Assembly: GCA_022707725.1 (NCBI GenBank)
Contig: JAKJAB010000054.1
Location: 1 to 15,024 of the forward strand
Source: Chloroflexota bacterium
Lineage (GTDB): Bacteria > Chloroflexota > Anaerolineae > B4-G1 > SLSP01
Length of the DNA stretch: 15,024 nucleotides
Direction: 5' to 3'
Shown here: positions 6,842 through 13,214 of the stretch, piece after piece
How positions within the stretch are numbered: the stretch's first letter is position 1
Layout: each line of letters begins with the position of its first letter
Translations under genes and position numbers: made by a program
Notes under the pieces: generated by a model
What the model was told of the DNA's origin: nothing
What the model saw: the letters and a program-made list of their open reading frames with translations, nothing else
The model's database searches: none

Positions 6842-8071
6842 TTACGCCTCCTCGTTCAGTAGCCGCCGCTCGCCTTCCAGCGCGCGCAGTGGGGCGATGT
6901 TCTGCGTCACCTCAATCGTGCCGCGATAAGCGCCTGCCGCGTCGCGTAGCGCGAAGTAGCGGATGTGGACGAACATCCCGTGCATCGAAATCCAGAACTC
7001 TGCCACGTTCCGCACGCCCGCGCGGAAATCGTCGAGGATGCGCTGCACGCGATTCATGCTCTGTGGTGGGTGGCAATTCTGCACCTTGCGTCCGATGATC
7101 GCGGGCGAGCGCGGGAAAACGCGCTCACGGGTCTGCGAGAAGAAGCGCACCTCGTCGTTCTCATCGACAAAGGTGATGTCCACCGGCAGCGCGCTCAGCA
7201 TCATGCTGATTTGCTCCGCCGACAGCGCCCCGACGTTCAGCGGGATCAGGCCCTCCGGTGCAACTCCGGTCTGTGCCTCTGCCTCGCGCGGATCGACGCG
7301 CGCTTGCCACTGGCGGCCCGCCGCGATGTAGCAGTAGCCGATCTCGCCCTCTTGTGCGCGGATTTCACCCCAATCCGCCTCGCTCAACCGCGCCATCGCT
7401 GCGGGGAACAGAATTTTTTGCTCCTTGTAGATCATGTCACGGAGGGTTTGATCCAGCAGCGCGAACGTTTCATCCAGTTGCGCGGCGAATCCGGCGAAAT
7501 CCTCGCCTGGCCCGGCGTCGAGCAGCGCGCTCAACTTCTTCCACAAAGCGCGGATGTCGTCGTGAACGGCCCACATCACCTGCGAAGGGCCGGAAAAGTC
7601 GTAGCGTTCCAGATAGGCGAAGAGGATGTTCTCCTTGCGCAGATAGTGTTTCTCGTACTCTTGCAGTTTGCGGACGCTCTCCCGCGCCGCCTGCAACGTT
7701 GCTTCGCTTGGGCTGGCCTTGTAGCTGTCCAACGCTGCGCGGACGTTATCCAGCACGCGCCCCACGGCCAGGTTCTCCGCGCGGAAGGTGAACACGGGAT
7801 GTCCCGGAATCGTCTGCGGATCGGTCTGGTCATCCAACGACTCGCGGAAGACGGCCACGTGGACGTCACACAACGGCTTGATCTGATCGGGGTCCAGCCC
7901 CTCGCCGACCAGCGCCTGTTCGATGCGCACGATTTCGTCGCCGCCGACACCGGCCAGCAGCTCGGCGAACTGTGCCTTGACGTCTTCGACGCTCGCCCCC
8001 GCATGCAACTGCCGGATGATGCCCTTCAGCGTTTCCTGCCGCTGCGTCTGATTGTTGATGTACTCACTCAT
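6842..8071 (-). CDS. DUF438-hemerythrin-PAS protein
   Basis: A 409-residue cytoplasmic protein with three parts. Residues 13-75 match the DUF438 pattern (LKGIIRQLHAGASVEDVKAQFAELL). Residues about 90-230 are a hemerythrin-like HHE helical bundle with candidate iron ligands His91 (GHPVF), His142 and Glu147 (KHYLRKE), His170 (VHDDI) and Glu218 (YKEQK). Residues 284-395 are a PAS-type domain with the VFPRSPAIIGRKVQNCHPP segment typical of this family. Such proteins are thought to bind di-iron and to sense oxygen, nitric oxide or redox state; no output domain is present. ATG at 8069-8071 with AAGGAGA six bases upstream. It follows the ferredoxin gene by 80 bases and is directly joined to the beta-grasp gene. 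Confidence 0.9.
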   Translation of the reverse strand: MSEYINNQTQRQETLKGIIRQLHAGASVEDVKAQFAELLAGVGGDEIVRIEQALVGEGLDPDQIKPLCDVHVAVFRESLDDQTDPQTIPGHPVFTFRAENLAVGRVLDNVRAALDSYKASPSEATLQAARESVRKLQEYEKHYLRKENILFAYLERYDFSGPSQVMWAVHDDIRALWKKLSALLDAGPGEDFAGFAAQLDETFALLDQTLRDMIYKEQKILFPAAMARLSEADWGEIRAQEGEIGYCYIAAGRQWQARVDPREAEAQTGVAPEGLIPLNVGALSAEQISMMLSALPVDITFVDENDEVRFFSQTRERVFPRSPAIIGRKVQNCHPPQSMNRVQRILDDFRAGVRNVAEFWISMHGMFVHIRYFALRDAAGAYRGTIEVTQNIAPLRALEGERRLLNEEA

Positions 8072-8151
8072 CGTAACTCTCCTTGTTTCAGTGTCTTTTT
8101 GGAAAAGCGTTTTCTCGAAAATCGGGGCGGGTGGGGGATTTGGCGGGCGCC

Positions 8152-8376
8152 TCATCCTGTGGTGGGGACGTCCCACGTAATCTCGAAGGCGCACGCGATA
8201 GCGCCAACCGGGCAAACGTCCTCGCAGAGGGTGCAATACGTGCAGTCTTGCGGGCGGACGATGACCGGCCCTACCGCCCGCATCTCTACGGCCTGCGTGG
8301 GACATTGTGCGACGCACTGCCCGCAGCGCGTACACGCCGCCAGATCGATCTCCGGCAACGCCCATGGGTCCACCAT
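8152..8376 (-). CDS. Ferredoxin with two 4Fe-4S clusters
   Basis: A 74-residue low-potential electron carrier. Two CxxCxxCxxxCP motifs are complete: Cys15, 18, 21, 25 (CTRCGQCVAQCP) and Cys45, 48, 51, 55 (CTYCTLCEDVCP), as in bacterial 2[4Fe-4S] ferredoxins. It would pass electrons to or from a partner, and the next gene, a hemerythrin-PAS protein, is a plausible one (inference). The ATG is at 8374-8376 with AAAGGCGG before it. The upstream region is unusual: that site forms one arm of a 12-bp inverted repeat whose other arm is at 8531-8542, with a MITE between them. The gap of 80 bases before the next gene shows no obvious terminator. Confidence 0.95.
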   Translation of the reverse strand: MVDPWALPEIDLAACTRCGQCVAQCPTQAVEMRAVGPVIVRPQDCTYCTLCEDVCPVGAIACAFEITWDVPTTG

Positions 8377-8381
8377 AACAA

Positions 8382-8542
8382 ACCGCCTTTCTGATTTCGC
8401 AACTATTCAGGTGGGACGCACTTTTACGCCTGCAATGACAGTAGGAAGCGCAAAAATTGCCGTTTTTGGTTTAGCTAAGTGCGTCCCACCTCAGGGCTGA
8501 ATAGTTACCTGATTTCTATGCCAAGCATAACAGAAAGGCGGT
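8382..8542. promoter_or_regulatory. Interrupted hairpin covering the ferredoxin ribosome binding site
   Basis: ACCGCCTTTCTG (8382-8393) and CAGAAAGGCGGT (8531-8542) are perfect 12-bp inverted arms. In the minus-strand transcript the proximal arm contains the AAAGG of the ferredoxin Shine-Dalgarno, so pairing would hide it. If the MITE and one copy of its target duplication are removed, the loop shrinks to about 19 bases and also holds TATGC-CAA-GCATA. This could be an operator dyad or an RNA switch. No promoter upstream of it is clear to me. Confidence 0.45.
8391..8516. mobile_element. MITE with IS66-like ends and 8-bp target duplication
   Basis: A 110-bp element (8399-8508) lies between two copies of CTGATTTC (8391-8398 and 8509-8516), an 8-bp target duplication. 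Its ends are inverted repeats: the right end read inward begins GTAACTATTCAG and the left end GCAACTATTCAG, with one mismatch. The homology then continues through GTGGGACGCACTT on both sides (8399-8423 and 8477-8508), the right arm having seven extra bases. IS66-family elements are known for ends starting GTAA and for 8-bp duplications, so the element is probably a non-autonomous IS66 relative. It has no coding capacity. Confidence 0.82.
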
Positions 8543-8564
8543 CCTTGCGCTACGACAAAAGTCT

Positions 8565-8602
8565 GATTTTGAGGATTTAAGCAGATTTAACCGATGAAAA
8601 TA
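8565..8602. repeat. Degenerate 9-10-bp tandem repeat
   Basis: Four units beginning GATTT or GAT: GATTTTGAG, GATTTAAGCA, GATTTAACC and GATGAAAATA. Read on the minus strand they resemble the AAAATCCGTT array at 10035-10063, in the opposite orientation. The two flank the crp and cytidylate kinase-like genes. They look like low-complexity intergenic repeats rather than a protein-binding site, though this cannot be settled here. Confidence 0.5.
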
Positions 8603-8631
8603 TACTTAATCCACCGAAAGAAAAAGCCCGG

Positions 8632-9327
8632 TCAATTTTGCGCTTCAGCCTCCAATGCGGCGCGGTCGAGCAGCACGATGCGCCCGCGGTCGAGGCGGAT
8701 CATCCGCTCGTCGGTCAGCGCGCGCAGCGAGCGCCCGATCATGTCGCGCACCGTGCCCAGATACGCGGCCATTTCGTCTTGTGTCCATTTCTGCGCGATG
8801 GCCGTGCCATCCGCCTGCTGCAAGAGGAAGCGCGCCAGCCGCCCGCGCACCGAGCGCAACGCCAGGTCTTCCACCAGGTCGGTGAGATGCGTCAGTCGGT
8901 CCGCAAAGTCTCGCAGGATGACGAGCGCCAGATCCGGGCAGCTGTAGAGCGCGTGTTGAAAGTCCTCTCTAAGCAGCGCATAGAGAGTGACGTCGGTGCG
9001 CGCGATAACGCTGGCGTGGTTGCGCCCGTCCCCCTGAAAGAGCGGCACGGTATTGAACGCCTGGCCCGGCCCCAAGCGCGCCAACACTTGCTGGCGGCCC
9101 TGGAGCGACATACGGTAAACCTCGACGTTCCCCGCGATGATAAAATACGCCGCTTCACACAACTCCCCTTCGACCACAACCAACGTCTCGGCAGGATAAG
9201 CGCGCGGCGTGACGACCTCCGCAATACAGGCTAACGCACTTTCTGAGAGCGTCACATGTGGAGTGTGTGACGCAAACAGTTGAATGTCCCGGAGAGCGTG
9301 GACGCGCGCGTGTTGGCGATCGGGCAT
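8632..9327 (-). CDS. Crp/Fnr family transcriptional regulator
   Basis: A 231-residue regulator with an N-terminal cyclic-nucleotide-binding-type beta roll (residues about 30-125: VVVEGELCEAAYFIIAGNVEVYRM, then GPGQAFNTVPLFQGDGRNHASVIA), a long dimer helix (about 130-160) and a C-terminal Crp-type winged helix with recognition region WTQDEMAAYLGTVRDMIGRSLRAL (181-204). The N-terminal Cys cluster of FNR is missing (Cys only at 34, 57 and 130), so it is not a classical 4Fe-4S FNR; the effector is unknown. Its ATG is five bases after the cytidylate kinase-like stop and has no clear Shine-Dalgarno, which suggests coupled translation. Being next to the ferredoxin-hemerythrin operon, it may regulate it (inference). 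Confidence 0.92.
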   Translation of the reverse strand: MPDRQHARVHALRDIQLFASHTPHVTLSESALACIAEVVTPRAYPAETLVVVEGELCEAAYFIIAGNVEVYRMSLQGRQQVLARLGPGQAFNTVPLFQGDGRNHASVIARTDVTLYALLREDFQHALYSCPDLALVILRDFADRLTHLTDLVEDLALRSVRGRLARFLLQQADGTAIAQKWTQDEMAAYLGTVRDMIGRSLRALTDERMIRLDRGRIVLLDRAALEAEAQN

Positions 9328-9332
9328 TGGTT

Positions 9333-9986
9333 TTATTGCTTGCCCACCATACGCAGGTGAGCGAGCGCGTTAAGAATGATCTGGACGGCGTCCTCGGTTT
9401 CCCATTTGCCCGTGTTGATGATGAGGTGGTAGAGCATAGGATTGTCCCAATCGATGTCGTAGAAGCGCTCCAGATAAGCGGCCGCGGACTCGTCGCGATG
9501 TTTGACCCGCGCCGTGGCCTCGTCCAGGCTGACGTTCTCCGCCGTCTGCACACGCAGCACGCGCGCGCCGAGCGGCGCGATGATGCGCACGTGAAGGACG
9601 CCCGGTTGCTCGCGCAAGATCGCTTGCCCGCCACGGCCAACGATGACGACGTTGTCGTGTTTGTGCGCCTCGAGAACCGTGTCCTTGATCAGGTTAACAC
9701 TGCGCGCCTCATCGAGCGCTTCGACCGGCAAGGCTCGCTGGACTGTGGCGTCCATCCAAGCCTCGGTTGTTGAGCGCCGCCGGCCGAACAGCTTGTCGAA
9801 AAACCCGCGCATCTTGTACGCATGTTCCGGTAAATCGACAATATCGCTCTCGGAAATGCCCGCTTCGGTAGCAACGCGCGCCATGAGGTCCTTGTCGAAG
9901 TAGCTGTAGCCGAGCGCCTCACACACATGCTTCCCGATGACGTCTCCCCCGCTGCCATATTGCCGTGAAATCGTAATGACTGGCAT
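9333..9986 (-). CDS. Cytidylate kinase-like family protein
   Basis: A 217-residue P-loop protein. The start MPVITISRQYGSGGDVIGKHVCEALGY holds the GSGG-x-x-IGK nucleotide-binding loop characteristic of the cytidylate kinase-like group rather than the GPSGSGKGT loop of true Cmk. A second conserved block, VVIVGRGGQAIL, and the later segment ARVLRVQTAENVSLDEATARVKHRDESAAAYLERFYDIDW, matching the lid region, follow. A nucleotide-phosphorylating role is likely but the substrate is not known. The start has GAGGAGG five bases upstream. The open frame extends about 900 bases further on the minus strand, but that part lies over the DUF711 gene and the intergenic repeats and is not coding. First gene of a two-gene unit with the Crp/Fnr regulator. 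Confidence 0.92.
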   Translation of the reverse strand: MPVITISRQYGSGGDVIGKHVCEALGYSYFDKDLMARVATEAGISESDIVDLPEHAYKMRGFFDKLFGRRRSTTEAWMDATVQRALPVEALDEARSVNLIKDTVLEAHKHDNVVIVGRGGQAILREQPGVLHVRIIAPLGARVLRVQTAENVSLDEATARVKHRDESAAAYLERFYDIDWDNPMLYHLIINTGKWETEDAVQIILNALAHLRMVGKQ

Positions 9987-10015
9987 TGTTGACCTCCTCT
10001 CGAAAATCGTTACAG

Positions 10016-10063
10016 GTTGTAAGTTGAAAGTTAGAAAATCCGTTAAAATCCGTTCAATCCGTT
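10016..10063. repeat. Short tandem repeats, 7-bp then 9-10-bp units
   Basis: GTTGTAA, GTTGAAA and GTTAGAA (10016-10036) form a degenerate 7-bp array. It runs into AAAATCCGTT, AAAATCCGTT and CAATCCGTT (10035-10063). They lie in the leader of the cytidylate kinase-like gene. The second array resembles the one at 8565-8602. Confidence 0.6.
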
Positions 10064-10122
10064 GACAAACCAGCCGAGGTGTAAGGCCGGTTCGATAGAT
10101 TAGTGTGGCCTGGTGTACCCTA

Positions 10123-10151
10123 ATGATACCAGATTTCAGGGTGTTTTGCAA
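10123..10151 (-). promoter_or_regulatory. Promoter for cytidylate kinase-like and crp genes
   Basis: On the minus strand TTGCAA (10146-10151) and TATCAT (10123-10128) are 17 bases apart, and TG precedes the -10 box in the extended position. A 7-bp inverted repeat, CCAGATT (10129-10135) and AATCTGG (10150-10156), covers the spacer and the -35 box and may be an operator. The leader of about 130 bases includes the tandem repeats. Confidence 0.5.
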
Positions 10152-10155
10152 TCTG

Positions 10156-10190
10156 GCTGATCGCTGAAAGCTGATGGCTGACCGCTTATC
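10156..10190. repeat. Five heptamer repeats, consensus GCTGANN
   Basis: GCTGATC, GCTGAAA, GCTGATG, GCTGACC and GCTTATC follow each other without gaps. Heptamer arrays of this kind are known between genes in cyanobacteria and some other bacteria. This one lies between two divergent promoters and ends five bases before the TATAAT of the DUF711 gene, where a -35 box would normally be. Confidence 0.75.
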
Positions 10191-10192
10191 AG

Positions 10193-10201
10193 TGTTATAA
10201 T
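10193..10201 (+). promoter_or_regulatory. Extended -10 promoter for the DUF711 gene
   Basis: TGTTATAAT supplies a perfect TATAAT (10196-10201) with a TGn extension; no -35 box is evident because that position is occupied by the heptamer array. Transcription would start near 10208, about 16 bases before the ATG, leaving just room for the GAGGTG ribosome binding site. Confidence 0.5.
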
Positions 10202-10223
10202 GGCGTAAAAAACGAGGTGAACC

Positions 10224-11420
10224 ATGAAGATCCGCTCGATCACAGTTTTTGCCGGTGCCGATGTCGTCGAGGTGCGCGCGCGTTTGGCAAAATTGGGCGC
10301 TTTCTCCCAAACCGCCCGCCAGGCCTACGAGGACGCCGGCTTTGAGGTGCAGACGACGCGGCTGGCGTTGGATAGCATCCCTGCGCTGTGTCCTGATCCC
10401 GTCCGTTATGCGGTCGAAGTGGAGGCGCCGGCCCGTGAACATGGCTTCGAGTACGTTTCGCTTGGTCCTGTGTCTGCGACGCTGCTGCTGCACTTGCCGG
10501 AGATGTTCACCGCGACCCAAGCGGTCTTCGCCACCGCGCACATCGTAGATCCGGCGAGTGGCGCAATCGACGGCGCAGCCGTGCGCGGCGCGGCGTGGGT
10601 GATCCGCGAGGCGTCTCGCATCGAAGGCGGTTTTGGCAATCTGCGCTTCGCCGCGCTGGCGCACGTCCGGCCCGGCACGCCCTTCTTTCCGGCGGCGTAT
10701 CACGATGGCGGAGCGCCGGCCTTCGCTATAGCGACAGAGGCGGCGGATCTGGCGGTCGCCGCGAGCCAGGCAACCTCCGATCTGGCGGATGCGCACCGCC
10801 GCCTGCGCGACCGCATCGAAGCCGAGGCGGCACGATTGGTCGTCGTTGCGGACCGGCTTGCTGCGCAGCGAGCTGTGCGCTTTCACGGGATCGACTTCTC
10901 ACTCGCGCCGTTTCCCACGCTCGCGTGCAGTATCGGCGCGGCGTTGGAGGCGCTGACCGGGCAGCCGCTCGGGGCTGCCGGATCGTTGGCGGCGGCGGCG
11001 ACGCTGACCGATGCCATCGGGCAGGCACGCTTCCCACGGGTGGGGTTCTGTGGCCTGATGCTGCCGGTGTTGGAGGACACCGTGCTCGCGCGGCGCGCCG
11101 CCGAGGGTCGGCTGAACATCGGGGAGTTACTGCAGTGGTCTGCCGTGTGTGGGACAGGGCTGGATACCGTACCGCTGCCCGGCGACGTGAGCGAGGGCAC
11201 GCTCGCACGGCTGCTCTTCGATGTGGCGGCGCTGTCCGTCCGTCTGCACAAACCGCTGACAGCGCGGTTGATGCCGCTGCCGGGCAAAGTCGCCGGGGAT
11301 GCGGTGCATTTCGACTTCGCCTACTTCGCCGATGGGGGCGTGCTCTCCGTGGATGGCGCTGCGGGTGAGGGGCAGATGGCGCAGACGGCTGCGCTGCATT
11401 TGTTGTCACGCCAGATCTGA
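10224..11420 (+). CDS. DUF711 (UPF0210) family protein
   Basis: A 398-residue cytoplasmic protein of unknown biochemical role. It matches the family in its opening MKIRSITVF, the middle stretch EGGFGNLRFAALAHVRPGTPFFPAAYH, and FHGIDFSLAPFP, a Gly-rich segment and VGFCGLMLPVLED further on. No signal peptide or membrane segment is seen. Members I know of are about 445 residues, so this one is somewhat short. The ATG has GAGGTG a few bases upstream and a promoter at 10196. It is transcribed alone, divergent from the cytidylate kinase-like gene and convergent with a small membrane protein. The family is distantly compared to glycyl-radical enzymes in structure; I would not assign an activity. Confidence 0.9.
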   Translation: MKIRSITVFAGADVVEVRARLAKLGAFSQTARQAYEDAGFEVQTTRLALDSIPALCPDPVRYAVEVEAPAREHGFEYVSLGPVSATLLLHLPEMFTATQAVFATAHIVDPASGAIDGAAVRGAAWVIREASRIEGGFGNLRFAALAHVRPGTPFFPAAYHDGGAPAFAIATEAADLAVAASQATSDLADAHRRLRDRIEAEAARLVVVADRLAAQRAVRFHGIDFSLAPFPTLACSIGAALEALTGQPLGAAGSLAAAATLTDAIGQARFPRVGFCGLMLPVLEDTVLARRAAEGRLNIGELLQWSAVCGTGLDTVPLPGDVSEGTLARLLFDVAALSVRLHKPLTARLMPLPGKVAGDAVHFDFAYFADGGVLSVDGAAGEGQMAQTAALHLLSRQI

Positions 11421-11448
11421 CAGGTTTTCTGAAACCCGTCAGGTCTGG
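11411..11448. terminator. Long hairpin between convergent genes
   Basis: A 17-bp stem (11411-11427 with 11432-11448) with one mismatch, one G-T pair and a TCTG loop. It contains the DUF711 stop codon and ends six bases before the stop of the membrane-protein gene. No T tract follows on either strand, so it may be a palindromic intergenic repeat acting as a barrier or 3'-end protector rather than a standard terminator. Confidence 0.55.
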
Positions 11449-11454
11449 ATACAG

Positions 11455-11811
11455 CTACTTGTTGAACAGAGCCGCCGCTTCCGTATTCAGCAGGGAAATG
11501 AGGGTGTAGACGCCAAACACCGTGCCGTGGGGAACGGCGAGCAGGTTGAAGAAGGCCAGAATCAGCGCCAGTACCCGCGCCCACGAACGATATTGCAGCA
11601 GTCCGATACCGGTGACGATGCCCGGTACCGAAAATATCAGCGCCAGTGCGACCCCGACGGTACCGATGATAGCGAGGACTCCCATCGCTGTACGATCGCC
11701 TGAGAACAGGCCGGCGCTCATCATAATGGCGATGACAAAACAGCCGATCAAGATCCCCAGAATCCCCAAGACGATATGCAGCCAGCCCAAAACTTTGACG
11801 TTCGTTTGCAT
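11455..11811 (-). CDS. Small integral membrane protein, four predicted segments
   Basis: A 118-residue hydrophobic protein with four likely membrane helices: about residues 7-29 (LGWLHIVLGILGILIGCFVI), 43-62 (MGVLAIIGTVGVALALIFSV), 63-72 with GIGLLQY continuing the second or a short third helix, and 77-112 (SWARVLALILAFFNLLAVPHG and the segment after it). Such proteins, with a GIGLLxxxSWARxLALxLAxxNLL pattern, are common hypothetical proteins, and I do not know a function. The ATG at 11809-11811 has AAAGGAGA seven bases upstream. Its promoter is uncertain: TTGACA (11873-11878 on the minus strand) is perfect, but no good -10 box lies 16-18 bases away. Confidence 0.8.
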   Translation of the reverse strand: MQTNVKVLGWLHIVLGILGILIGCFVIAIMMSAGLFSGDRTAMGVLAIIGTVGVALALIFSVPGIVTGIGLLQYRSWARVLALILAFFNLLAVPHGTVFGVYTLISLLNTEAAALFNK

Positions 11812-11878
11812 TTTTCTTTCTCCTTTATGCGTGTTTATTTATTCTACGTTGACCATAGATAAAGGTTGCACGTGTCAA

Positions 11879-11899
11879 GGAGTCCGCATATGGGAGTCC
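11879..11899. repeat. Direct repeat GGAGTCC around CATATG
   Basis: GGAGTCC occurs at 11879-11885 and 11893-11899, 14 bases apart, with CATATG between. It sits just upstream of the TTGACA on the minus strand for the membrane-protein gene and may be a binding site; this is speculative. Confidence 0.35.
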
Positions 11900-11927
11900 A
11901 CACCGACGATCACGAAAATGCTTGCAC

Positions 11928-11970
11928 CGGATCACAACCCGGCGCTGCGGGGACGGCGGATTGTGATCCG
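11928..11970. repeat. Inverted repeat in the gap after the histidine kinase gene
   Basis: CGGATCACAA (11928-11937) and TTGTGATCCG (11961-11970) are perfect 10-bp inverted arms around a GC-rich 23-base loop. The element is about 50 bases downstream of the stop of the minus-strand kinase gene and upstream of the membrane-protein gene. It could be a terminator stem, but no T run follows, or an intergenic palindromic repeat. Nothing else coding is seen in 11812-12020. Confidence 0.55.
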
Positions 11971-12020
11971 TCTTAAGCGTTGAAGCAGGACCATTTCCGA
12001 CAGAGGTTCAGTGGATGTCG

Positions 12021-13091
12021 CTATTGTAGCGCTGGCGGCGCGGGCAGGCGCACGACGAACCTGGCGAGATCGTCTTTGCTTTCCTCCGTCGCCAGGCTGC
12101 CGCCCAACTCTTCGCAGAAGCGCCGGCTGGTGATCAGCGCGATGTCGGCATCTCCCTGTGCCTTGTCATCTGCCCAGAAATCAACCTCATCTGGCGTCTG
12201 CTGGGGTTTTGCCACGCTGATGGTGAAGAGAAACCGGTCTGTGTCCTGGACAGTCTCGCGGGCGACAGAGAGCGAAACCGTGCTGTTGCTCGTGCGACGG
12301 GCGGCGTAGTAGAGCAGCCCCAGCAGCACCCATCTGGTGCGCGAAGCATCCAGCTTCATCATGCCCAATTCACCTTGGCAGCGGACGTTCAGTGCATGAC
12401 CGCGCCGTGCGAGGATGGGCTGGCTCACGTGCAGCACATCGCCCATCAGTGCTACGACGTCGAATTCGGCCCCGTACAGGTTCGTCTTTCCGGCATCGGT
12501 CTTGGCTGTGCGGAAGATTTCGTCGATCATCGTCAGCAGTTTCTGCCCGGCATCGTGGATGGAGGTCAGGTCTTGCTGTTGAAACTCGGTGATGGGGCCG
12601 TCGATGCCTTTGAGGATGACCTTCGAAAATCCGGTGACAGCGTTGATCGGCGTTTTGAGATCGTGGCTCATCACCGACATCGCATTCATGTCGAAGGTTT
12701 TCGCCCGTTCAGCTTTGCCGATGGCGCATCCCAACCCCACGGCGCCGATCAAAGCGGTGACACGCGGATACACCAGCACGATCTGTTCTGCCGTCAATTC
12801 GGCAACGAATTCTCGCGCCAGCAGTTCGTAGATTTGGAGCAGCGCCTCCGGTTGCACGTTATCCAGCATATCCAGCCATGCGCCGGTCGTGCGGGCAGGT
12901 GCGGCATTGAAAGGTTCGGCAATCAGCAACTTCAAAAGATGTTCGGTCGCGTGTAGCAATTTGGGGTTGAGGTCGGCGGCTTCGGCGAGGGTGGGGTTCA
13001 GCGTGATCATCAATTTGCCCCATGCGTCGGCGATGTCCTGCCGGCGTGGATACAGGGTTTGATAGATTTGCGACTGCTCTTCAGAATTCAT
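12021..13091 (-). CDS. Histidine kinase-like protein with degenerate ATPase domain
   Basis: A 356-residue soluble protein. Residues 1-130 are helical with no sensor domain I recognise. A HisKA dimerisation domain follows (about 137-195), with the H-box MSHDLKTPINAVTGFSKVIL and the phospho-acceptor His143. The expected HATPase region (about 245-350) keeps the overall pattern, RWVLLGLLYYAARRT and SRRFCEELGGSLATEE, but the ATP-binding motifs look lost: the N-box NxxxN is LLYYA, the DxGxG G1 box is not found, and the GLGL G2 box is ADIAL. It may therefore lack kinase activity and act as a histidine phosphotransfer or scaffold partner (inference). ATG at 13089-13091 with GGAGAG before it. Divergent from the ferritin-like gene; no response regulator is adjacent. 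Confidence 0.85.
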   Translation of the reverse strand: MNSEEQSQIYQTLYPRRQDIADAWGKLMITLNPTLAEAADLNPKLLHATEHLLKLLIAEPFNAAPARTTGAWLDMLDNVQPEALLQIYELLAREFVAELTAEQIVLVYPRVTALIGAVGLGCAIGKAERAKTFDMNAMSVMSHDLKTPINAVTGFSKVILKGIDGPITEFQQQDLTSIHDAGQKLLTMIDEIFRTAKTDAGKTNLYGAEFDVVALMGDVLHVSQPILARRGHALNVRCQGELGMMKLDASRTRWVLLGLLYYAARRTSNSTVSLSVARETVQDTDRFLFTISVAKPQQTPDEVDFWADDKAQGDADIALITSRRFCEELGGSLATEESKDDLARFVVRLPAPPALQ

Positions 13092-13153
13092 GCTCTCTCC
13101 ACGTTATGAACAAGTTAACCTTGGATTGTCGTCATCGTGTATACCGGTATCAT

Positions 13154-13183
13154 ATCATGTTCTGGGCGGAAAGCGAATGACAA
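13154..13183 (-). promoter_or_regulatory. Possible promoter for the histidine kinase-like gene
   Basis: On the minus strand TTGTCA (13178-13183) and CATGAT (13154-13159) are 18 bases apart; TATGAT at 13149-13154 is an alternative -10 box with a weaker -35. A perfect palindrome, ATACCGGTAT (13141-13150), lies immediately downstream and could be an operator. Confidence 0.3.
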
Positions 13184-13214
13184 AAGTCGTAATCTTGTCT
13201 TGATTTTACACGCT

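Noticed and set aside
6965..8500. Long plus-strand open frame
   Set aside because: It is antisense to the DUF438-hemerythrin-PAS gene, the ferredoxin and the MITE.
8605..8640. Intrinsic terminator after the Crp/Fnr gene
   Set aside because: A T-rich run follows CCGGGC, but only a short ACCG/CGGT pairing is possible, so no convincing stem precedes it.
8632..9327. Classical oxygen-sensing FNR
   Set aside because: The N-terminal cysteine cluster needed for a 4Fe-4S centre is absent; only the general Crp/Fnr family is supported.
10016..10190. CRISPR array
   Set aside because: The repeat units are only 7-10 bp with no spacers, so these are simple tandem repeats.
9987..10886. N-terminal extension of the cytidylate kinase-like frame
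   Set aside because: It crosses tandem repeats and runs antisense to the DUF711 gene; the MPVITISRQYGSGG start has a strong Shine-Dalgarno.
6086..13091. A matched two-component pair of the response regulator at 6086 and the kinase-like gene at 12021
   Set aside because: They are about 5.5 kb apart on opposite strands, and the kinase motifs look degenerate; nothing in the sequence links them.
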